Notes: generated from the letters alone by a model not told the origin. Shown: positions 8,299-16,821, counted from the stretch's first letter. The stretch: 64,000 nucleotides of DNA from Chloroflexota bacterium (GCA_026710655.1 JAPOQN010000013.1:186001-250000); one strand, 5' to 3'. Numbers and translations are program-made.

Positions 8299-9393
8299 CT
8301 AGCGGTACGGCAGTGCGTACTGGATACCGCCCTGCCCGTCGGGGCAGCCGGAGTTGTTGATGACGAGGTCGTTCAGCGTGCACGCACGCGGAATGTTGTC
8401 CCCGATGGTGCGGTCGTAGATCTCGCCGTAGTTGCCAACGGCCTTGATCGCCCGCTGGATGAACTGCGGATCCACGCTGTCGAAGCCGAGGGCCGCTACT
8501 TCGCCGCCCTGGAACGGGACGCCGAGCAGGCGCGCAACTTCGGTGTTCGGCGGATTCGACGCCATCTGGTCAACGTTCGCCTGCGTGATGCCGATCTCCT
8601 CAGCCCTGATCAGGCCGTGGACGATCCAGTTCACGACGTCCTTCCACTCACTGTCGTAGTCCCGCACGCCGGGAGCGAGCGGCTCCTTCGAGATGATCTG
8701 CGGAAGGATCTTGTAGTCGGCCGCGTCGTCGCGAACCGCGATACGAGAGGCGAGGTCCGAAGCGTCAGCCGTCAGCACGTCGCAGCGACCGTCGAAGAAC
8801 GCAGCCGCAACGTCCGCGCTCAGACCACCCTGCGGGTCGTACTCAAGCCCGATGTCCGTGAAGTGGTCGGCCACGTTCTGCTCGGTGGTCGTACCGGTCT
8901 GCACGCAGATGATCGCGTCGCCCATGTCGGAGGTCGAGTTGATCCCCGAGTCGGTGCGGACGGCGAAACCCTGGCCCGTGAAGAACGTCGTCTGGGCGAA
9001 GTCCACAGCCAGCTCGCGGTCGCGAGAGGCGGTGATCGTCGTCGTGCGAATGAGCACGTCGATCTCTTCTTCGGCGAGCAGCTCGAAGCGCGTGGACGCG
9101 TCCGAAGCGTCGACGTACTCGACCTTCGTGTGGTCCTTCAGCACCGCTGCCGCGATCGCCTTGCAGAACTCGATGTCGAAGCCGACGACTGTGCCGTCTG
9201 CCTCGCGGAACCCGAAGAGCGGCTGCGTCTGCTTGACGCCACACTTGAGCTCCCCGCGGTCCTTGACCGTCTGGACCGTGTTGCCGGCGCTGGCGCCGTC
9301 ACCGTCTCCGTTGTCGCCGCCGCAGGCCACTGCGACGAGTGCCAGCATCGCCACCAGGCCGATGGCGAGCAGGCTAAAGCGCATTCTCTTCAT
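8299..9393 (-). CDS. aapJ: Amino-acid ABC transporter substrate-binding lipoprotein (AapJ/BztA-type)
   Basis: A 364-aa type II periplasmic-binding-protein homologue. The N-terminus is a hydrophobic signal (SLLAIGLVAMLALVAVAC) ending in a lipobox-like VAVAC; lipidated Cys24 is followed by a Gly/Asp-rich linker. The body has the SBP_bac_3 pattern: LKCGVKQTQPLFGFREADG, GFDIEFCKAIAAAV, and a late NYGEIYDR segment typical of AapJ/BztA. AAGGGG precedes the ATG and a TAGACT -10-like box lies about 40 nt upstream (plus 9431-9436). It is the first gene of the operon, so the promoter is expected here. Confidence 0.93.
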   Translation of the reverse strand: MKRMRFSLLAIGLVAMLALVAVACGGDNGDGDGASAGNTVQTVKDRGELKCGVKQTQPLFGFREADGTVVGFDIEFCKAIAAAVLKDHTKVEYVDASDASTRFELLAEEEIDVLIRTTTITASRDRELAVDFAQTTFFTGQGFAVRTDSGINSTSDMGDAIICVQTGTTTEQNVADHFTDIGLEYDPQGGLSADVAAAFFDGRCDVLTADASDLASRIAVRDDAADYKILPQIISKEPLAPGVRDYDSEWKDVVNWIVHGLIRAEEIGITQANVDQMASNPPNTEVARLLGVPFQGGEVAALGFDSVDPQFIQRAIKAVGNYGEIYDRTIGDNIPRACTLNDLVINNSGCPDGQGGIQYALPYR

Positions 9394-9489
9394 AGATTCC
9401 CCTTCACTTTCTCAGGCGTGTAGCCGCCAGAGTCTACGCGGCTGCGCGCCATCGGGCCAGCTTGTCTAGCCCTTCCTTGGTCGGGGCGC

Positions 9490-10470
9490 TTACATCGAGG
9501 CCGTACGCAGCGCTTCTGCCGTGCGCCGCGTGAATCCCAAAAAGCCCCCGGTGCCGATCGCGACCATGTTCAGGCCGTAGTTCCGGCCTTCGTTGAACAC
9601 CTTCAGCGTCGCAATGTTGGCGCAGGCCGCCTTGAAGTAGTTGAAGATTTCCCAGTAGCGAAGCTCGTCCCCGCCGATCTCGAACGCCTCCACCTCCCGC
9701 AGCAGGTCGAGGATCGGCTCCGGCGGCCCGAACATGCGCCCCTTGATGTAGGCGAAGAACGCCACGTCCTCCATCGGGTCGCCGAGGTTCGACCATTCCC
9801 AGTCGACGTGGGCCATGATCTTCCCCTCGTGCAGGAGGAAGTTCCCCGCGCTCAGGTCGCCGTGGTTGAGTCGTACCGGCCGCTTCGGCTCCGGAATGTT
9901 GCGCCGCAGCCACGCGATCGCTTCCTCCAGCAGGGGCTCGCGACCGTAGCGGTAGCGCTCATAGCGACCCGTCCACAGGTCCAGCTGCTGCAGCGTGCTC
10001 TCCCGCGTGTCCTTCGGGATACCGAGCTCGTGCAGGCCAAGCTCCTCGCACGAATAGCGGTGCATCTCCCCGATCGACTGGATGTAGGTGCGCAGGATCG
10101 TCTGCGCCTTCTCCGGCTCGGCCAGGTAGCCGAAGCCTCCGTCGCCCTCCACCTTCTCCGTCACCATGAAGGGGTAGCCGAACCACTGCGGGTCCTCCAC
10201 CAGCCAGCGCGGCCTCGGAACCGGCACCGGTCCCCCGTGCAAGGCCTGGAGCAGCTTGAACTCGGGCTCGCTGGTGGTGCCCAGTACGCCCCCCTGCTCG
10301 ATCCGGAACACCAGCTCGGGCTCGTCCGGCTGGTCCGTCTTGACGACCAGCGTCTCCCGCGACTGACCCGACGCGAGCCGCCTCAGCTCCACCACCTGCA
10401 CCGGCTTCCCCAGCGCGTGCGAGAGGAAGGCCGTCGCATCTTCCCTGCGAACCTCTGGCTGATACGGCAT
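9490..10470 (-). CDS. Phosphotransferase, aminoglycoside phosphotransferase (APH)/choline kinase-like
   Basis: A 326-aa protein kinase-like phosphotransferase. The catalytic loop LNHGDLSAGNFLL (His, Asp and Asn present) and the metal-binding Asp in MAHVDWEWSNLGDP are intact. The N-lobe contains ELVFRIEQGG. The ATG at 10470 was chosen because GGAGG lies 7 nt upstream and family homology starts there. It follows a small gene (10475-10942) with a 4-nt gap. APH-fold proteins of this type in actinobacteria and Chloroflexota often accompany acyl-CoA dehydrogenases and CoA-transferases. An antibiotic-resistance role is not supported. Confidence 0.85.
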   Translation of the reverse strand: MPYQPEVRREDATAFLSHALGKPVQVVELRRLASGQSRETLVVKTDQPDEPELVFRIEQGGVLGTTSEPEFKLLQALHGGPVPVPRPRWLVEDPQWFGYPFMVTEKVEGDGGFGYLAEPEKAQTILRTYIQSIGEMHRYSCEELGLHELGIPKDTRESTLQQLDLWTGRYERYRYGREPLLEEAIAWLRRNIPEPKRPVRLNHGDLSAGNFLLHEGKIMAHVDWEWSNLGDPMEDVAFFAYIKGRMFGPPEPILDLLREVEAFEIGGDELRYWEIFNYFKAACANIATLKVFNEGRNYGLNMVAIGTGGFLGFTRRTAEALRTASM

Positions 10471-10474
10471 CGTC

Positions 10475-10942
10475 CTACCTCCGCTGCCTTCCCGGGTAGC
10501 TGAACCCGATCGGCTGCCAGAACGCCGCCTGCTCCGTGTTGATCTCCATGAGCGCGTCCGTGATCCCCAGCCGGTCGGCGGGCAGGTCGTTGAAGCCGTA
10601 GTCGCCCTGCTCGTAGGCGGCGTGGATGGCGGCCGTGATCGCCTCGCGCAAGGCCTCGTTGTGGTCCCGCAGCGCCTCCAGCGTCTCAACCGCCGGCCGC
10701 TCGGGAACCGCCACCGCATCCTCCCCCAGGGCGTCGTTCGCCTTCGCCAGCACGCCCTCCAGCTTCCCGTTCTCCCCGGCCAGGAAGACCGGCTCGCGTT
10801 CGGCGCGCCCCTCCAGGTGCTGCAGCATGAGCGCCATCTGCGCGCCCATCGTCTGCGCCCAGTCGGATTGCAGCTCCGGCATGAGCACGTCCTCGAGCAC
10901 GTTTCGGATGCCCACGATCAGCTCGTCGGTGGTCGGTCGCAC
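10475..10942 (-). CDS. Conserved hypothetical protein, partner of APH-like kinase
   Basis: A 155-aa predicted all-alpha protein with no signal or membrane segment. It opens with a helix (DELIVGIRNVLEDVLMPEL) and contains a long charged helical region and a short Gly/aromatic tail (FWQPIGFSYPGRQ). Its stop lies 4 nt before the APH-like kinase start, so translational coupling and a shared function are likely. I recognise the gene-pair layout as recurrent beside APH-like genes, but no biochemical function. The start is supported by clean coding from 10942 but lacks a clear Shine-Dalgarno. Confidence 0.7.
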   Translation of the reverse strand: MRPTTDELIVGIRNVLEDVLMPELQSDWAQTMGAQMALMLQHLEGRAEREPVFLAGENGKLEGVLAKANDALGEDAVAVPERPAVETLEALRDHNEALREAITAAIHAAYEQGDYGFNDLPADRLGITDALMEINTEQAAFWQPIGFSYPGRQRR

Positions 10943-11108
10943 GCCTCATTCCCTCCGCCTGTCGTGGGCTCGGCCCGGCCCGTTGGCAGGCCGCAGATGA
11001 TACCCGCGCCTCCCCCCAGCCGCTCCTCGGGAACCCTTGGGGGTGACGAAAGCGCTTATTCGCTATAGTCTTTCAGCAGTTTCACCGTTCAGGAGGGCCA
11101 TAGACGCC

Positions 11109-11396
11109 ATGAACAAGACCGAAATGGTGGCCGAGCTGGCCAGGAAGACCGAGATCACCCAGTCCAAGGCTGCCGAGGTCGTCGATGCGATCTTCAGCAC
11201 CGTTCCCGGGCAGGGCCTCATCGCAGGCGAGCTCCAGGGTGGTGGCGAAGTCTCCATCGGCGGCTTCGGCAAGTTCGAGACGCGCGAGCGGGGCGCCCGC
11301 ACGGGCCGCAACCCCGCCACCGGCGCGACCATCCAGATCGCCGCCAAGCGCGCCCCGGCCTTCAAGGCCGCCAAGAACCTGAAGGACGCCATCTAG
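11109..11396 (+). CDS. hup: HU-family nucleoid DNA-binding protein
   Basis: A 95-aa HU/IHF-type histone-like protein that bends and compacts DNA as a dimer. It begins MNKTEMVAELARKTEITQSKAAEVVDAIF and shows the family beta-arm signature GFGKFETRERGARTGRNPATG (residues about 53-73) and a KAAKNLKDAI end. AGGAGGG lies 12 nt before the ATG and a TATAGT -10 box at 11064-11069. An insert (TVPGQGLIAGELQGG) replaces the usual helix-2 linker. It is monocistronic, followed by a GC hairpin. Confidence 0.95.
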   Translation: MNKTEMVAELARKTEITQSKAAEVVDAIFSTVPGQGLIAGELQGGGEVSIGGFGKFETRERGARTGRNPATGATIQIAAKRAPAFKAAKNLKDAI

Positions 11397-11413
11397 GCTC
11401 CAACCAGCGGGTC

Positions 11414-11442
11414 GGGCGGCCCTGCCAACTGTGGGGCCGCCC
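11414..11442. terminator. GC-rich hairpin after the HU gene
   Basis: GGGCGGCCC (11414-11422) and GGGCCGCCC (11434-11442) form a 9-bp perfect stem with an 11-nt loop, starting 17 nt past the HU stop. There is no T-run, so it is either a U-less terminator or a 3' stabiliser. Confidence 0.5.
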
Positions 11443-11511
11443 CACCCTGCTCACCCTTCCCGGGCGGGCGCCGCCACCCCCACAACACCGGTCGGCGGTA
11501 CGATCGCGCCC

Positions 11512-11889
11512 ATGACGAGGGTCACGGCTCCCCGTGGGGCGCGTCGCGTGCTCCTTGGTCCGCTCTGGCAGTGGGCCATCATCGTCGCTGTGATCGCGCC
11601 CCTGGCGGTCGCCTTTGCCGCCTGGGCAGGCGCCTTCAACGCCACCGCCGAGAACGTCGCGCGCGACGCGTTGCGCGCCTGGTCGATCGCGCTGTTCGGC
11701 TCTGCCATCGCCTGGCTCGCGCTCGTCCTTCCCGGCGTTGTGCTCAGCACTATCGCTGCCCGCCGTCGCGGCACTCCCGGCCTGGTGGGTCAGGGCGCAT
11801 CCCTCTTCTGGGCTGGAATGTTCCTCGTCGCGCTGTCCCTCGCCGGCTCGGTCGGCGTCTGGCTCGGCCTCGGAGGCTGGCCCCGCTAG
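11512..11889 (+). CDS. Small integral membrane protein, unknown function
   Basis: A 125-aa protein with about three membrane segments (WAIIVAVIAPLAVAFAAWAG, an Ile/Leu segment around IALFGSAIAWLALVLPGVVL, and LFWAGMFLVALSLAG near the end). A short basic N-terminus suggests N-in topology. A TACGAT box at 11499-11504 lies 7 nt before the ATG, with no ribosome site, so a leaderless transcript is likely. It converges on the MmcQ gene, and the two stops overlap in a shared CTAG. No family was recognised. Confidence 0.65.
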   Translation: MTRVTAPRGARRVLLGPLWQWAIIVAVIAPLAVAFAAWAGAFNATAENVARDALRAWSIALFGSAIAWLALVLPGVVLSTIAARRRGTPGLVGQGASLFWAGMFLVALSLAGSVGVWLGLGGWPR

Positions 11890-12263
11890 GCCCCGCCCCC
11901 CTCGAACGCCGCCACCACCCGCTTCGGCGCGATCAGGCGCCAGGCCTCCTCCACCAGCTCCGCCACCTCCTCCCAGTCCACCTCCCCGTCGAGGCGCGCC
12001 CCCACCCATCCTCGCGGCCCCACGTAGGCGGGCACGAAGAAGCGCTCCGGGGCCGCCTCCACCAGCAGCTCCTGCGCCCCGGGCGCCGCCTTCAGCCAGA
12101 GCGCCGTGCGTCCGTCGCCGTGGTGGTCATCGGCGAAGTGCGCGAACAGCTTCCCCCGCACGCGGAAGGTGGGCATTCCCCACGCCTCCTTCTCCTCCGC
12201 CTCTGGCAGCGCCAGGCAGACCGCCCGCACCCGCGCCAGCACGTCCGCCCCGGCCTCCCCCAT
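11886..12263 (-). CDS. MmcQ/YjbR family DNA-binding-like protein
   Basis: A 125-aa protein with the MmcQ/YjbR CyaY-like fold. Diagnostic segments are LALPEAEEKEAWGMPTFRVRGKLFAHF, ALWLKAAPGAQ, FVPAYVGPRGWVGARLDG and a final helix WEEVAELVEEAWRLIAPKR. The ATG at 12263 is 3 nt past the end of the MaoC-like gene, so the two are probably co-translated. The domain is widespread, and DNA binding is inferred only from its fold in E. coli YjbR. Start chosen from the beginning of family homology. Confidence 0.85.
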   Translation of the reverse strand: MGEAGADVLARVRAVCLALPEAEEKEAWGMPTFRVRGKLFAHFADDHHGDGRTALWLKAAPGAQELLVEAAPERFFVPAYVGPRGWVGARLDGEVDWEEVAELVEEAWRLIAPKRVVAAFEGGGA

Positions 12264-12265
12264 CC

Positions 12266-12682
12266 CTACGCGCCGAACTCCACCTGCACGTTGCCCCGTA
12301 CCGATGGCTGCCCGTCCTCCATGAGCGTCACGACCTCCAGGTCGACCAGCTTGTGGCCGTCTTCCTCCCGCTTGTCCACCACCCGCCCCGCGACCATCAG
12401 GGGATTGCCGGCGAAGTCCGGCCGCCGGTAGGCCACCCGCACGCTCCGCACCGTCGCGCCCTGCCCCGCCCAGTCGCTCGCGTAGCTCGTGATCCACGCC
12501 AGCTTCATCAGCCCCGGCACGACCGCGCCGCGGAAGCCCTCTCGCTGCGCCGTCGCTGAGTCGCTGAAGCGGCTCTTGGCGGCGGGATCCTGGCCCATGA
12601 AGCGGAGCGCGTCGTCCTCCGTCGGCGTGCGCTCCAGCGGCTCCAGCTCGTCATCGATGTTCACGTTCTCGAAGCTGGTCAT
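12266..12682 (-). CDS. MaoC-like hotdog-fold protein
   Basis: A 138-aa hotdog-fold protein resembling MaoC-type enoyl-CoA hydratase/dehydratase domains (segments FRGAVVPGLMKLAWITSYASDWAG, VRVAYRRPDFAGNPLMVAGRVV). The usual (R)-hydratase Asp-x4-His dyad is not evident, so it may be a non-catalytic or heterodimer-forming subunit. The ATG at 12682 is preceded by GAGGAGG at 5 nt; an ATG seven codons further upstream would place that strong ribosome site inside the gene, so I prefer 12682. The next gene (MmcQ/YjbR-like) begins 2 nt after the stop. Confidence 0.75.
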   Translation of the reverse strand: MTSFENVNIDDELEPLERTPTEDDALRFMGQDPAAKSRFSDSATAQREGFRGAVVPGLMKLAWITSYASDWAGQGATVRSVRVAYRRPDFAGNPLMVAGRVVDKREEDGHKLVDLEVVTLMEDGQPSVRGNVQVEFGA

Positions 12683-12819
12683 CACGTCCTCCTCGACCGC
12701 CATGATGATACGGACGTGCGCAACCCCGTACCGCCCCCATTGACCGTTGTTGACCGTTTTCCCGCCCCTCTGCGACGCTGGTCCCTCAACCCCGCCCGTC
12801 GTGCCCCCGGAGGCTCCCC

Positions 12820-13251
12820 ATGGCAGACGCCGAACCCTATCGGCTGCTGGTCATCTGCACCGGCAACCGCGCTCGCTCGCAGATGGCCCACGGCTGGCTC
12901 CAGTCGATCGGCGGCGAACGGGTCTCCGTGTTCAGCGCCGGCACCGAGCCCAAGACGGTCCATCCCATCGCCGTCCGCGTGATGGCCGAGGTGGGCATCG
13001 ACATTTCCGGCCACACCTCCGACCACGTCAACCAGTACCTCAACGACGACTTCGACCTCGTGCTGACCGTCTGCGACACCGCTCGCGAGGCCTGCCCGGT
13101 TTTCCCCGGCGCCCGGCGGACGCTCCATCACGCCTTCGAAGACCCCGACTACCCCTGGATGAGCGAGGCCGAGATGACGGACGTGTTCCGCGGTATCCGC
13201 GACGCGATTGGCGAGTTCAGCCGCGAGCTGCTGGCGTCGGAGTTGTCGTAG
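12820..13251 (+). CDS. arsC: Arsenate reductase (thioredoxin-coupled, LMW phosphatase fold)
   Basis: A 143-aa protein of the low-molecular-weight tyrosine phosphatase fold. The P-loop CTGNRARS at residues 13-20 carries the nucleophile. A downstream Cys pair in VCDTAREACP supports the three-cysteine arsenate-reductase relay coupled to thioredoxin rather than a plain phosphatase. No arsR, arsB or acr3 is adjacent, so it stands alone. The leader contains CCGGAGG followed 6-7 nt later by ATG. An 18-bp stretch of this leader (12797-12814) is repeated before the Rieske gene at 13341-13358. Confidence 0.88.
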   Translation: MADAEPYRLLVICTGNRARSQMAHGWLQSIGGERVSVFSAGTEPKTVHPIAVRVMAEVGIDISGHTSDHVNQYLNDDFDLVLTVCDTAREACPVFPGARRTLHHAFEDPDYPWMSEAEMTDVFRGIRDAIGEFSRELLASELS

Positions 13252-13362
13252 GCCGCTCCGGCGGGCCGCTCCCCTCCCCCCTTCGTTGACTCCCCCCTGA
13301 CTGCCTGCCACGCTACCAGCGCATGGCCCGCATCGCGCCGCGTCGTGCCCCCGGAGGCCCCA

Positions 13363-14718
13363 GTGGAAGACACCCTCATCGAGCAGTTGAAGAACGAGAT
13401 CCGCTACGAGTTCTCCCGCGAGGGTCCCCCCGAGGGCTTCCCCAAATTCCCCGACATCCCCGGCGAGCGCTACACCGACCCGGCTTTCTTCGACCTGGAG
13501 ATGAAGCACCTCTGGCCCCGCACCTGGTTCATCGCCGGGCGCCAGGAGGAGCTCCCCGAGGTCGGCAGCTACTGGCTCTTCGATTCCCTCCCCGACACCC
13601 CCGTCGTCCTCGTGCGCGATGCCGACAGCCGCATCCGCGCCTTCCGCAACGAGAGCCCCAACAGCGCCCCCCTCGTCCCCTGGCACGACGACAGCGGCCT
13701 CCGCACCGAGGTCGAGTTCGACGCCCCCGGGCGCCTCTTCCGCCAGCAGCACTTCCCCCGCCGCACCCTCCCCGAGGGCGTCCTCCGCTGCCAGCGCCGC
13801 GGCTGGGCCTACGACACCAACGGCGCCCTCGTTTCCATCCCCTTCGGCGAGGAGATCGACGCCATCCCCTACGAGCACCGCAGCCTCACCGAGTACCGCT
13901 GCGAGGTCTGGGCCGGCTGGGTCTTCGTGAACCAGGACCCCGACGCCATCCCCCTCCTTGAGTGGCTTGGCCCCATCGCCCGCCAGATGGCCCAGTTCCA
14001 GGGCGAGAACCTGCGCCTCTTTGAGAAGGACTCGCTTGTCATCAGCTGCAACTGGAAGGTCACCGTCGAGGCCTTCCAGGAGGTCTACCACTTCAAGCAC
14101 ATCCACCAGAAGGAAGGCGTCACCATGCTCGATCAGCGAGGCGCCACCATGGGCCTCTTCCCCAACGGCCACTCGCGCATGATCACGCCCATCACCAAGC
14201 GCGCCGCCTCCGCCGCCGGCATGGAGGATCCCCTCGACTGGCGACCGGGCGCGAGCATGATGCGCGGCTTTGGCGACATGGGCCCCATCCACGAGATCGA
14301 CACCGTCGTCCCCATGGTCAGTTGCACCAGCACCGCCTTCAGCATCTTCCCCAACCTCATCACCCCCGTCGGCGCCACCGGCATGCCCTTCCTCCTCTGC
14401 TGGCCCATCGATATCGGCCACACCCTCTTCGAGTGGGTCACCTTCATGAACGACTGGGGCGACGACGACGACCCCGCCATCGTCCAGATGCGCGCCGACC
14501 GCCTCCACCAGCGCACCGTCGTGATGGAGGAGGACACCCGCAACATGACCCCCATGCAGAAGTCGCTCGACTCCCCGGGCCTGCTGGGCATCCCCGTCAG
14601 CTACCAGGAGCGACGCATCTGGCACTGCGCCGAGACGCTCGACCGCGCCATCGGCCCCGAGCGCATCCCCGAGCACCTGCGCGTGCCCCAGCTCCTCGAG
14701 CCCTACCTGGAGCGCTAG
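13363..14718 (+). CDS. Rieske-type ring-hydroxylating oxygenase alpha-subunit homologue with degenerate Rieske site
   Basis: A 451-aa homologue of aromatic-ring hydroxylating oxygenase large subunits. The mononuclear iron site is intact: NWKVTVEAFQEVYHFKHIH supplies His243 and His248, and an acidic EEDTRNM segment near residue 385 probably gives the Asp. In the Rieske domain the expected Cys-x-His is replaced by Ser98-x-Asn100 (RNESPNSAP), and Cys-x2-His by Cys143-x2-Arg146 (RCQRRGWAYD). Three of four cluster ligands are therefore missing. GTG 13363 was chosen by alignment with the paralogue at 54706 and a GGAGG site. No ferredoxin or reductase gene adjoins it. Confidence 0.88.
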   Translation: MEDTLIEQLKNEIRYEFSREGPPEGFPKFPDIPGERYTDPAFFDLEMKHLWPRTWFIAGRQEELPEVGSYWLFDSLPDTPVVLVRDADSRIRAFRNESPNSAPLVPWHDDSGLRTEVEFDAPGRLFRQQHFPRRTLPEGVLRCQRRGWAYDTNGALVSIPFGEEIDAIPYEHRSLTEYRCEVWAGWVFVNQDPDAIPLLEWLGPIARQMAQFQGENLRLFEKDSLVISCNWKVTVEAFQEVYHFKHIHQKEGVTMLDQRGATMGLFPNGHSRMITPITKRAASAAGMEDPLDWRPGASMMRGFGDMGPIHEIDTVVPMVSCTSTAFSIFPNLITPVGATGMPFLLCWPIDIGHTLFEWVTFMNDWGDDDDPAIVQMRADRLHQRTVVMEEDTRNMTPMQKSLDSPGLLGIPVSYQERRIWHCAETLDRAIGPERIPEHLRVPQLLEPYLER

Positions 14719-14725
14719 CGCGCGA

Positions 14726-15142
14726 TCACTCGTCCGAGGGTGGGATCTCGGAGAAGTTGAGCAGGTTCCCATCGGGATCGCGAACGATGAACCCCTTGAG
14801 ACCCCAGGGCTTCGTCGTCAGCCGGAGGTAGAAGTCAACGTCCTTGCCGGCGAACTCGCGGTAGAGCCCCTCGATGTCGTCCGACTCGAGGTAGGCCGCC
14901 AGGAGCTCACCCCGTTCCGCCGCCTCCCGGTCCAGGACGGGCGCGCTGACAAACCGCATGTTCAGACGCACCGCATCGCGTGAAGACTGCGCGTAGACCG
15001 GCGGATCGCCGAAGAGGAAGCGGACCCCGAAGCCCAGCTCCTCGCCGTAGAAACGCGCGGCGCGCTCCATGTCCGCCGTGAAGAGCTGGGGATAGGCCGC
15101 GGTCAGCTGCGCGCTCTCACTCGGCTCCTCGGAAGCGCTCAT
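14726..15142 (-). CDS. VOC-superfamily (glyoxalase/bleomycin-resistance-like) protein
   Basis: A 138-aa vicinal-oxygen-chelate fold protein with two beta-alpha-beta-beta-beta halves. The first opens with PQLFTADMERAARFYGEELGFGVRFLFGD and the second ends GLKGFIVRDPDGNLLNFSE, typical of the family. Metal-ligand positions are not clearly all His/Glu, so the enzymatic role (lyase, dioxygenase or binding) is undetermined. It converges on the Rieske gene with 7 nt between stops, and lies 28 nt past purF in the same direction. Confidence 0.82.
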   Translation of the reverse strand: MSASEEPSESAQLTAAYPQLFTADMERAARFYGEELGFGVRFLFGDPPVYAQSSRDAVRLNMRFVSAPVLDREAAERGELLAAYLESDDIEGLYREFAGKDVDFYLRLTTKPWGLKGFIVRDPDGNLLNFSEIPPSDE

Positions 15143-15170
15143 GCCGTCCTTCGGGTCGCGGCTGGGCCGG

Positions 15171-16628
15171 TCAGCCGCCGCTCGAGGTGCGCGAGGCCGC
15201 CAGTTCGCGCGGCTCGCGTGGCGCCACCAGCGGCAGCTGGTCCTGCACGTCCATCGGATAGTGGTCCGTGAAGCAGCCGTTGCAGAGCGCGTTCTCGGGC
15301 CGGCGGGTCGCCCGTACCAGGCCCTCCACGCTCAGGTAGCCCAATGAGTCCGCGGCGATGTGCTCGCGGATCTCCGCCACCGAGTTGTTCGCCGCGATCA
15401 GCTCCGTGCGCGTCGCCATGTCCACCCCCAGGTGGCAGGGCGCGATGATCGGCGGCGAGGCGATGCGCACGTGCACCTCCTTCGCCCCCGCCCGGCGCAG
15501 CAGTTCCATCACGCGCGGCTTCGTCGTCCCCCGCACGATCGAGTCGTCCACCACCACCACCCGTCGCCCCTCCAGCACCTCGCGCATCGCGTTCAGCTTC
15601 AGCGCCACGCCCGCGTCGCGGATGCGCTGGTCCGGCTGGATGAACGTGCGCCCCACGTAGCGGTTCTTCACGAGCCCGTCCCGGTAGGGCAGCCCCGCCT
15701 CCCGTGCGAACCCGATCGCCGCCGGGATGCCCGAGTCGGGCACGCCGATCACGAGGTCCGCGCTCTCCGGCGCCGGCTGCTCCCGCGCCAGCTCCTCCCC
15801 CAGCCGCTCGCGCGCCAGGTAGATCAGCTCGCCCGACAGACGGCTGTCCGGCCGCGCGAAGTAGACGTACTCGAGCGTGCATCCTGCCGTCCGCTCCGAC
15901 GGTCCAAGCGGGAAGAAGCTGCGCATCCCCGTCGCGTCGATCTGAACCACCTCGCCCGGCTCCACCTCCCGTTCGATGTTCGCCCCCAGGTGCTCCAGCG
16001 CGCACGTCTCCGAGGCCGCGATCCAGCCCTCGCCCAGCCGCCCCAGGCAGAGCGGTCGCACGCCCAGCGGGTCGCGCACCGCGAACAGCGTGTCCGGCGT
16101 CATGATCGTGAGCGAGTAGGCGCCGCTCACCCGCCGCATCACGTAGTGGAAACGCTCCTCCCAGGAGTCCCCGGGGGCCAGCGTCAGCAGGTGCGCGATC
16201 AGCTCCGTGTCCGCCGTGCCGTGCAGGGTCACGCCCATCGCCGCCAGGTCCTCGCGCAGGACGTCGGCGTTCACGAGGTTGCCGTTGTGCGCGACCGCGA
16301 TCTCCGTCCCGCTCTTGGGGTCGTGCACCACGATCGGCTGTGCGTTCCGCGCCAGCGAGCCGCCCGCCGTGCTGTAGCGCGTGTGCCCGATGGCGATATC
16401 CCCCTGCAGGCGCGCAAGGTCTGGCTCGTCGAACACCTGGGAGACGAGCCCCATGCCCGTGCGCAGGCGCACTGGTCCGCCATCGCTCGTCGCGATGCCG
16501 GCGCTCTCCTGACCGCGGTGCTGGAGTGAGTAGAGACCGTAGAAGGTAAGCCGAGCGACATCTTCCCCGGGCCCGTAGACGCCAAAAACGCCACAGGCCT
16601 CGCGCGGATGGTCGCTGCCCTCGCTCAA
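15171..16628 (-). CDS. purF: Amidophosphoribosyltransferase
   Basis: First committed enzyme of de novo purine synthesis, making phosphoribosylamine from PRPP and glutamine. It has 485 aa. The N-terminal glutamine amidotransferase nucleophile Cys12 (EACGVFG) follows an 11-residue propeptide. The PRPP loop is VVVVDDSIVRGTT. Cysteines in TAGCTLEY, APCHLG and ALCNGCF match the 4Fe-4S-containing Bacillus-type enzyme. A TATACT -10 box is at plus 16671-16676 on the minus strand. No other pur gene is adjacent except purA 5 kb away. Confidence 0.97.
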   Translation of the reverse strand: MSEGSDHPREACGVFGVYGPGEDVARLTFYGLYSLQHRGQESAGIATSDGGPVRLRTGMGLVSQVFDEPDLARLQGDIAIGHTRYSTAGGSLARNAQPIVVHDPKSGTEIAVAHNGNLVNADVLREDLAAMGVTLHGTADTELIAHLLTLAPGDSWEERFHYVMRRVSGAYSLTIMTPDTLFAVRDPLGVRPLCLGRLGEGWIAASETCALEHLGANIEREVEPGEVVQIDATGMRSFFPLGPSERTAGCTLEYVYFARPDSRLSGELIYLARERLGEELAREQPAPESADLVIGVPDSGIPAAIGFAREAGLPYRDGLVKNRYVGRTFIQPDQRIRDAGVALKLNAMREVLEGRRVVVVDDSIVRGTTKPRVMELLRRAGAKEVHVRIASPPIIAPCHLGVDMATRTELIAANNSVAEIREHIAADSLGYLSVEGLVRATRRPENALCNGCFTDHYPMDVQDQLPLVAPREPRELAASRTSSGG

Positions 16629-16821
16629 AGGCTGGCCCCTTCGCGCGTGGCTTCGTCGCCTCGCGCCCTCAGTATAGCGCCCATGCCCTGAGGGGCTACG
16701 CGCGACCGCCGTCGCCCCTCCCCCTGGCGACCCAGGGTAGGGATGCAGGTTCCCGGCGCCTATTGGCCCCCGTTCGCTGGAGTGCCCCTCGGTAGTGCTG
16801 AGATACGGGGAGGCGGGTCGG

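Noticed and set aside
9490-10470. Aminoglycoside resistance
   Set aside because: The APH fold covers many small-molecule kinases; sequence and context give no support for an antibiotic substrate.
10471-10719. An N-terminal extension of the APH-like kinase
   Set aside because: Overlaps the small partner gene in another frame; the strong ribosome site is at 10470.
12797-13358. An 18-bp repeat (CGTCGTGCCCCCGGAGGC) before arsC and before the Rieske gene as a mobile repeat
   Set aside because: It is mostly a ribosome-binding leader, and similar CCGGAGG leaders precede several other genes, so shared initiation signals explain it.
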